The translations under genes and the position numbers were made by a program. From positions 1,054,001-1,118,000 of the forward strand of contig NC_060259.1 of assembly GCF_921293095.1 (NCBI RefSeq): a stretch of 64,000 nucleotides of DNA, written 5' to 3'. Below, piece after piece: positions 57,637-64,000 of this stretch. The notes beneath the pieces were generated by a model. The model was not told the origin of the DNA. It was given only the letters and a program-made list of their open reading frames with translations, and ran no database searches. The stretch is from Ischnura elegans (Eukaryota > Arthropoda > Insecta > Odonata > Coenagrionidae). Every line of letters begins with the position of its first letter. The stretch's first letter is position 1.

Positions 57637-57908
57637 TGGCGCAGTGAGGGGGGTTTTTGAGGGATAAAACACCCCCCAGAGCTCAGAGAAATTTTGAAGT
57701 TTAATCCATTTCACGTAATTGGATTAATATTACTTATTAAATAGTGTAAATATTAATAAAATATCCCTTAGAAGGCCGTAAAACTCACCATTTTGAACAG
57801 TTTATATGAAAATGTTTCAAGGGTATGGCCTCCGCACCTCCCACTTACCCTAGAGGGTAGTCCATACCCCCAGAAACCCCAGTATTAGTTGTGCCTAAAA
57901 CCCCCCCT
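57637..57908 (-). mobile_element. hAT-type G-rich MITE, truncated copy
   Basis: CAGTGGCGCAGTGAGGGGGG opens the element. It matches 52748-53046 inverted through AAAATATCCCT..AGGCCGTAAAACTCACC and GTATTAGTTG.GCCTAAA, then ends within the C run, short of the expected terminus. Confidence 0.65.
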
Positions 57909-59286
57909 AATCTTCGTGAACATACTTTCGTACTATTATTGCAACCAGTCCGCTATCGTAAGATTCCTATTGGTCGTAATCCTATTAATTACCAGTAGAA
58001 GTGCAGGGGAATGGATATTTTACTCTTGTAAAATGTTATTTTCAGCTAAGCTAGTTGCATAGCGGAACCGTGGTGTTGGCAATAATTTTACCTTGGGAAA
58101 TGATATCCGAGGCATATTTTCATGAAGCCTACCCATAATGATAGAAAAAAAGTTTACTGTGTTCGTTTGCGATTTTAACGTGACAGCGATCATGATAAAA
58201 TATTTCACCACATACAGTGAAACCTCTATACAACGAACCCCTATACAACGAAATTTTAAGAAAACCCCTCTATTTCGAAGTCAATGGCCCGGTCCCGGTT
58301 CCTTTCAATGGATAATGCACGCAAAAAAACCTCGCGTAACGAACCTCTCTAACTACGAAAACTCCGTACAACGAAGTCCACACTTGGGCCCAAAACAGGA
58401 AAAGTGCCCCTCTAGAACGAATTATTGAGAATAAACTCAGTATTTTACACTCTATAATTTTTCCTTAGATAATTACGAAATAAGCAGGAAGTAGAACTGC
58501 AGCGGAGGGTGCCGTTGACGTGTCTGCTAAGGCAATGAAGATAGTATCGACGGCAACATCGGAAAAGGCGCAAGCTCAAACGGGCTCTCGGATTCACATG
58601 CATATTTTCTAAACGCGTGAGAGTGTAACACGGCCCCCATAAGTCATACTATGTAGAACTGGCTCGCCACCATCTGCTTGTCTCGTATCAACTCACTCTG
58701 CGACCCCTGTTCCGAAAGTACGTATCAAATGTCTCTTCGGAGTTGTTGCGAGCGAAGTTGGGAGGGGAGTTGCCTTTTTCTCCCCCTCCCCACCAGTTAG
58801 CTGGAGGATGAGAGCGGGTCGGATGACTAATGGACCGAGAGGGGCGGGGGCGTAACAGTGGCAGCCGGCCAGCTGTAACCCAGTACAGAAAGGTAACCTG
58901 AGAAGATTTCTACATAATGTGATCTTGCTCGGTGAAGGCCATAGTCAACTAAGATAACTACTGATTACTCATCCACTCCTCTATCACCCTTCTCAGCTAA
59001 CGGGGAGCGAAGCATTGGCTTTATTTGTACCTACTTTTTCTTATGGTGGGAACCGTCGGAGTTGACAATGTATGTTTACTATGGCGAAGTATTCAAAACT
59101 TCATTGGTTGGTGTTCAACCAATGAGCGCAAATTTTTGTCTACTCCGTCCCCATCCCAGAGGAAAATCTGGAGAATCCCCTCCACCAAATATATATATAT
59201 GTAACCGTCTTTTCCTTGATGGATGTAGTCCGTTAACCTGCAAGTGGTGCGTTTGCTCGAGATCGTACATATATTAGCTCGATTGC

Positions 59287-59553
59287 TTGAGGATACCATC
59301 TTCATTGTGTTTATGGAACGCCCATAATTCGACGGGGATCTGGTCCAACTGGAAGAATTTCGAAGCTGTTTTGGATTCCACCCCGATCGCCAAGAAATTT
59401 AATACTTGTGACACGGATTGGGCGAATACGTTGCGGAAGACAGGTAAGACTGAAAGCATTTTATTTGATGATTCTCTACCAATTTTTCTATTACGCCATG
59501 AAATTATTTTGCCGTTTAAAATCACTGATGTTTTGAAGTATTGCATCTCGTGA
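59287..59553. other. ORF pair of unknown meaning inside the Tigger 5' region
   Basis: An 88-codon plus frame and a 90-codon minus frame overlap. On plus, a consensus donor, AAGACAG|GTAAGA, lies at 59442. I recognise neither product. The plus version could be an exon of a captured or resident gene. Confidence 0.25.
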
Positions 59554-60420
59554 AGTAATTCATCTGTTGCAATTGTATAATAATCAAAGGCAATTTATTT
59601 CACAATTATGAATAAAATTATCAGTGATCCTTCAAGATATAGCATTTTAACTACGTTTTTGATAACAAAATATTGGTACTCAAAAACTGCAGCTCCACTT
59701 TCACGGCTAATTATTACGTTCTACCGCTTTATCCTATTCCCATCACCTGTGGCAATAAACCTCTTCCGTACCTTCACCCTACCCTTTCTCTTAGTGGCAT
59801 GGTATGACGAATGGCCTGAGGTGCCTTGCCTATCCCATCATACCTTTCCTCTTCCCGTCCCCCCTTCCAACCCGCCACGTCCCTCCAGCGCACCCGTTCC
59901 CCACTTGACCAGTCACTAACTCCCACCAACCAAATTTTCATGCATGGTACATACCTGATGGCATCAAAGAATTTATCTTTTACGTTACTTGACATTATTT
60001 ACGTTTTGCTCAAAACCAAATATTTTTTTATTTATCGAGGAATCACTGATGATATAAAAAATGTGGCTAGTCTTCAACTTATTTTATCTTCATCGCAATG
60101 GATTCAGTAGTAACAAAGATGCGACTCTTTAGACTCGAATATCTTTCCTGTGTGCGAGAACAATTGAAGTCTGGAACTCATTCCCTGTTCGCTTTACTTA
60201 TTATTAGGAGCTGAGAAAATATAGGAATAGTCTGTCCTAGTCTGCTTTAGTCATTACCTCTGGAAACGGCTGCACGAGTTGATTGTGACAACAGGACTTG
60301 CTTCTACGGTACGAACTGGAAAATATTTTGAGATTATTCTTTCTTAATTTTTCTATAAATTGAGTATATTTCGGTTATTTTTATTCCTTCCTTATTATTA
60401 TAATTATTCCTTTACAGTAA

Positions 60421-61726
60421 AATGGCCAATACCACCAAAAACGCCGACAACTCTCCATTGAAACGAAGTTGCAAATTTTGGAATCGGTCGACACTGGAGA
60501 GAAAAAAACGGCAATTGCGGAGAGATTTAACATTCCGGCATCCACACTTTCCACAATTATTGCCAACAGGTACAAGATGGGAAATGGTATTGAGAAATTT
60601 GGTCCGGAAAGGAAGAGGTCTCGGTCATGAAAAAATGACGAATTAGACAGGAAAGTATTTGAGTGGTTTACGGAAGTGAGAAGTGCCAATATCCCAATAT
60701 CTGGGTCCATCCTACAGGACCGGGCGAAAACAATAGTCTGGCTTCTTCTATAATCTCCTACCGGACTCCACGTTTGCTACCAAGGGAGAAATTTGCCATG
60801 GGGGCAAACGAAGTAAAGAAAGATTGACCGTTCTTTTCTGCACTAACAGTGACGGGTCAGAAAAGTTGAAGCCTTTCGTGATTGGTAAGTTTGCGAGTCC
60901 GAGGTGCTTCAAGCATGTTAAAAAATTGCCATGCCATTATGGGAATAACAAAAGTGCGAGGATGACGGCAATTTCATTTAGAGAGTGGTTCGCATCACTT
61001 GACTCAGTCATGGGGGGTAAAAATTGAAAAATTCTTCTTTTCCTTGACGGCTGCACCGCTCACAAAACATCAGATATGAAGCTGAGAAACGTGAAAGTCG
61101 TACATTTGCCCCCTAATTGCACGAGCAAAGTGCAACCACTCGATCAGGGGATTATTTCCCTCGTGATGAGGGCATATAGAAGGCAGCTGGTTGAATATCT
61201 TCTACCTAGAATAGGAAACACGGAAGACATCAAGTCACTGAAGTGGAACATCCTGCAAGCCATTCAGCGTCTCTGTGTTGCATGGGATGGAGTAGAGAAG
61301 AGCGCAATCACGAATTGCTTCAGGAGGGCAGGCTTTCCCAGAGAGATGGACGTCCAAGACGACCCACAGCCGGAGGAGAGGGAGGAATGGGGCGAAGTCG
61401 CACAATTGTTAAACATTGAAGGGGTATCTTTCGAAGACTTTGCAAACATTGATGATGATCTCGCTGTTTTTGGCAAGAATGACGATCCTGAAATAATCAC
61501 AGAGACGCAGGATGTGAGCGATGAAGAGAGAGAAGAGTCCAGCAATTGCGTAGTGCGCCCCAGTTGGAAGGAAGTGGTGGACGCAGTAGATGTTTTGGAG
61601 CGAGTTTTTATTACTTCGGAAGATGGAATAGAAAATTTGAAAATTCTGCGGCAGGTTGAGCAAGCAGCCAGTAAAGAAATGAGAAAAAGGATGAGACAGA
61701 CAACTTTGCAAAACTATTTTAAATAG
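60421..61726 (+). pseudogene. Tigger/jerky-like transposase, first catalytic Asp deleted
   Basis: The N-terminal CENP-B-type HTH reads SIETKLQILESVDTGEKKT then ERFNIPASTLSTII, after one frame change near 60465. [19 protein letters not shown] and [10 protein letters not shown] begin the second HTH. A deletion near 60735 then joins this to [17 protein letters not shown], removing the rest of the HTH and the first Asp block. The remaining DDE domain has ERLTVLFCTNSDGSEKLKP, LFLDGCTAHKTS (second Asp) and VQPLDQGIISLVMRAYRRQL (third Asp). It ends in an acidic region and RQTTLQNYFK. Stops also occur near 60630 and 61025. Not functional. Confidence 0.85.
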
Positions 61727-61894
61727 AATAATTTTGGATTAAAAAACTTAAAAACAGATACTGTCTCTTATTTATTAAAAATATTATTTAAACCCATTTT
61801 TTTTCGAAATTTGCATAAACTTCCTGAAATGTAATCATTTGCAAAGAATATGGAATGTTTCGGCTGAGGTAAGTCTCAAGAGAGCTGACTGTAT

Positions 61895-64000
61895 ATACAG
61901 CGAGGACAGTAGACGATGCTGTATTTATATTTGTGAGGAGGTAAGTGAAGGAGAGATAAATCGAAAGGCAGATTACTAATACATGAATTTTGTCCTCCTT
62001 GGTGTGTGTCAAATAAGTTGGGTTACTTGAAGAGCGGCAGACCACAGGGTCACGCACTGTCGGAGACGCATGAGATTTCGGTTATGGGAAGGGGAATCAC
62101 TGAGGAGAGGAATGGGCGAGGGAGGGCTCCCCGAAGAAACGTGGAAGGGGAGGGGAGAAAACAGCAGCATTGTAGAGAAAGAGTCGACTAAGTGCGTAGT
62201 TCTTCTTCCTTTCAGAGGGGAAATGTTATTGAATAATAGACATTTTGGTATGAAATGTTTGGGAGTGGTTAGTTGTAAATCCACTCCTTTCCTCCTCATT
62301 TCAGTGCGTGCGTGGGGTTAGACTTCTTGCTGTGTCCAACTGGAAACATCTCCACTCCAAATTGTTAGCATGAAATATTACCAGTGCAACTAGAGTTTTC
62401 AGATTATCGATCTTCGCCTGGTTATCTTCGCCTGGTTTGGGCAGAAGTCCTTCAAGTGTCATAAAAGACGCGAAAAGGAGTGGGATCAGGTTCTTTCACG
62501 TGTTTTTATTCTCTGCTAACGTAACGTAACTGATTGCTAACGTAAGTCGTATTGAATTGGTTAGATAGTGCTTTACTGACTAATTATTCCAGTTTAATAG
62601 TTTTGGCCTGCATATGGCACATACGAGAGATGCGTTCGGTAAAGGACTGAAAAACCACAAACCTCGCTTAAAATTGACTAACAATATCTAAGTATGAAGA
62701 GGTGAACTGGATGAATTCCCAGCGATTCCAACTGTCCTTATACTCGGGGAATACTTTGTTGTTGTTTTTTGTCTATCAGTGGGTAAAGTAATTGCGTAAG
62801 CTTGGTTTTGCTGAGCGTAGCCCGGGGCAGCCTACTGATGACGGTTCCGGGATTTCCTTCCTTACCTTCCAATTCTATCCTCTCCCGAGGGCGTCGGCGG
62901 GCTCCTTTGTCGCGACGACCCCCTCCTTTTCCCTACTTTTTTACCACCCCCCTTTCCTAGGGTAACTCGGGCGTATAAGTCTCGGACTTGGTTCTCGGGC
63001 TAAAGTTGAAACCGTATGGAGATTTTTAGTCTCTCCTAAACACTGGATGAAAGGCGACAAAGCGTGGATTCAAATATTACCTGGCTTACTCGAGGATAGT
63101 ACTGCGTTTTGGCACCGAGGAATGGGTGTACCAGCAGAATACCGATCGTGTCCAGCTTCTATTAAGTCATACCTGAGAGGAGTATCGGTCATACCGAATG
63201 CATTATCATCTGAGATTGCCATTGTTACTTCGATTGCCGACTTCCAAGATTTTACTCGTGGTAACTAACACGCCCCACCTAACTTCCATCGTCGTTTATA
63301 GATATTAGTACATACCGGTCACGAACATAGATATTTACCGGAATTTCAATAGGATGCCAACAATGCACTTTATTTCGTAAGTCTTTGGGCAATATTGCTC
63401 TTTCAGGCAAATTTGCTGCACAAAACTGCCATTTGATATCGACTTCAATTATTGCGCTCAAAGAATAATGCCGACTAGATACTCAGGAAAATTATGGATC
63501 ACTCTTTAAGACCTGATCCTTTGACATTAATTTTGGCGCTCCTTAAATTTCAGGCCATAGTTAAAGTAAGCGATGAGACGTAGAGCAGAATGGATGATGA
63601 AAATAGTAATTTCAATAAGAAATACGCAGATTGAAAATCACGCGGTGATAGCCACGGTATTATATAGAAGGTAAAAAATAAAAATTGTTTATCATCACTC
63701 TAGGGAAGGTTTTAATGGCGAATGAAGCAAGATTGATAAAGGGCATAGCCGAGTAAGAGATTGAAAAGTCCCCCCTCACGGATTTTTCCCAGACTTGGGG
63801 CATAGGATTTGGGATCAAATAGGACTAACCTCCCCACACTTCCAGCCCGCTAGAGGCCCACTAGGGCGGCTAGCTCGGAATTTCGATTTCCACTCTTTTT
63901 TAAATATCTCGAGATAAAAAGCATATTTTTCAATGCAGTTTGCGCCATTTGTAGGCTCTCTTAATGGAGGAGATGCACAATTTTTTTCACAACTTTTCAG
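61895..64000. other. No recognised feature
   Basis: Only short overlapping ORFs occur, including 63047-63268 plus (MKGDKAWIQILPGLLEDS...), which I cannot assign. A CT-rich stretch lies at 62870-62960. No transposon ends or splice-bounded exons were found. Confidence 0.4.

Larger units (their letters stand above)
58215..61891 (+). mobile_element. Tigger/pogo transposon, 3.7 kb
   Basis: The left end CAGTGAAACCTCTATACAACG is followed by several ACAACGAA units. The right end ...AGAGAGCTGACTG at 61891 is a poorer inverted match. TA lies on both sides (58213-58214 and 61892-61893). The transposase is at 60421-61726. The long 5' region 58440-60420 holds no recognised gene and may contain an older insertion. 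Confidence 0.7.

Overview
The window reads as nuclear DNA of an arthropod, most likely an insect; I cannot name a species. It is AT-rich and intron-rich, with no bacterial gene order. Almost everything recognisable is a decayed transposable element: piggyBac, hAT, pogo/Tigger and Harbinger-like DNA elements, RTE-type and Jockey/CR1-type LINEs, one copia fragment and tRNA-derived SINEs. I see no intact transposase or reverse transcriptase.

The only convincing host gene is a C2H2 zinc-finger gene on the minus strand. One exon lies at 27455-27763 and the terminal exon at 14578-14850. Joining them across a 12.6-kb intron restores a zinc finger cut by the splice. Two short sequences with strong splice sites on the same strand, at 46905-46925 (21 nt) and 52603-52620 (18 nt), are candidate upstream microexons. 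No promoter or start codon is visible.

Layout. 1-2.2 kb: a SINE and unassigned sequence. 2.2-6.8 kb: a G-rich hAT-type MITE split by a 4.3-kb piggyBac element, which itself holds a TA-flanked element, a hAT-related segment and a Harbinger-like MITE. 6.8-14.5 kb: mostly unassigned sequence with several copies of one dispersed repeat, a CpG-rich patch, a piggyBac MITE and a hAT MITE. 14.6-27.8 kb: the two zinc-finger exons, with an intron carrying a copia fragment, LINE pieces, hAT, a Tigger MITE, a full-length RTE (12-bp target duplication) and a nearly full-length Tigger.

28.8-46.0 kb is a nest. A piggyBac MITE is split by a minus-strand LINE. The LINE is split by an 8.6-kb piggyBac element with a degraded transposase and by a hAT element. 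A second hAT element sits inside the first, and a THAP-related element sits inside the second. Target duplications and reading-frame continuity support the order.

46-64 kb: short hAT MITEs, the two candidate microexons, an unclassified 5.3-kb inverted-repeat element with another inserted in it, a 1.55-kb element with 3-bp target duplications and internal tandem repeats, more MITEs, a 3.7-kb Tigger element, and a final 2 kb with nothing I recognise. The elements do not act as a pathway; the biology is a zinc-finger locus swollen by nested transposon insertions.
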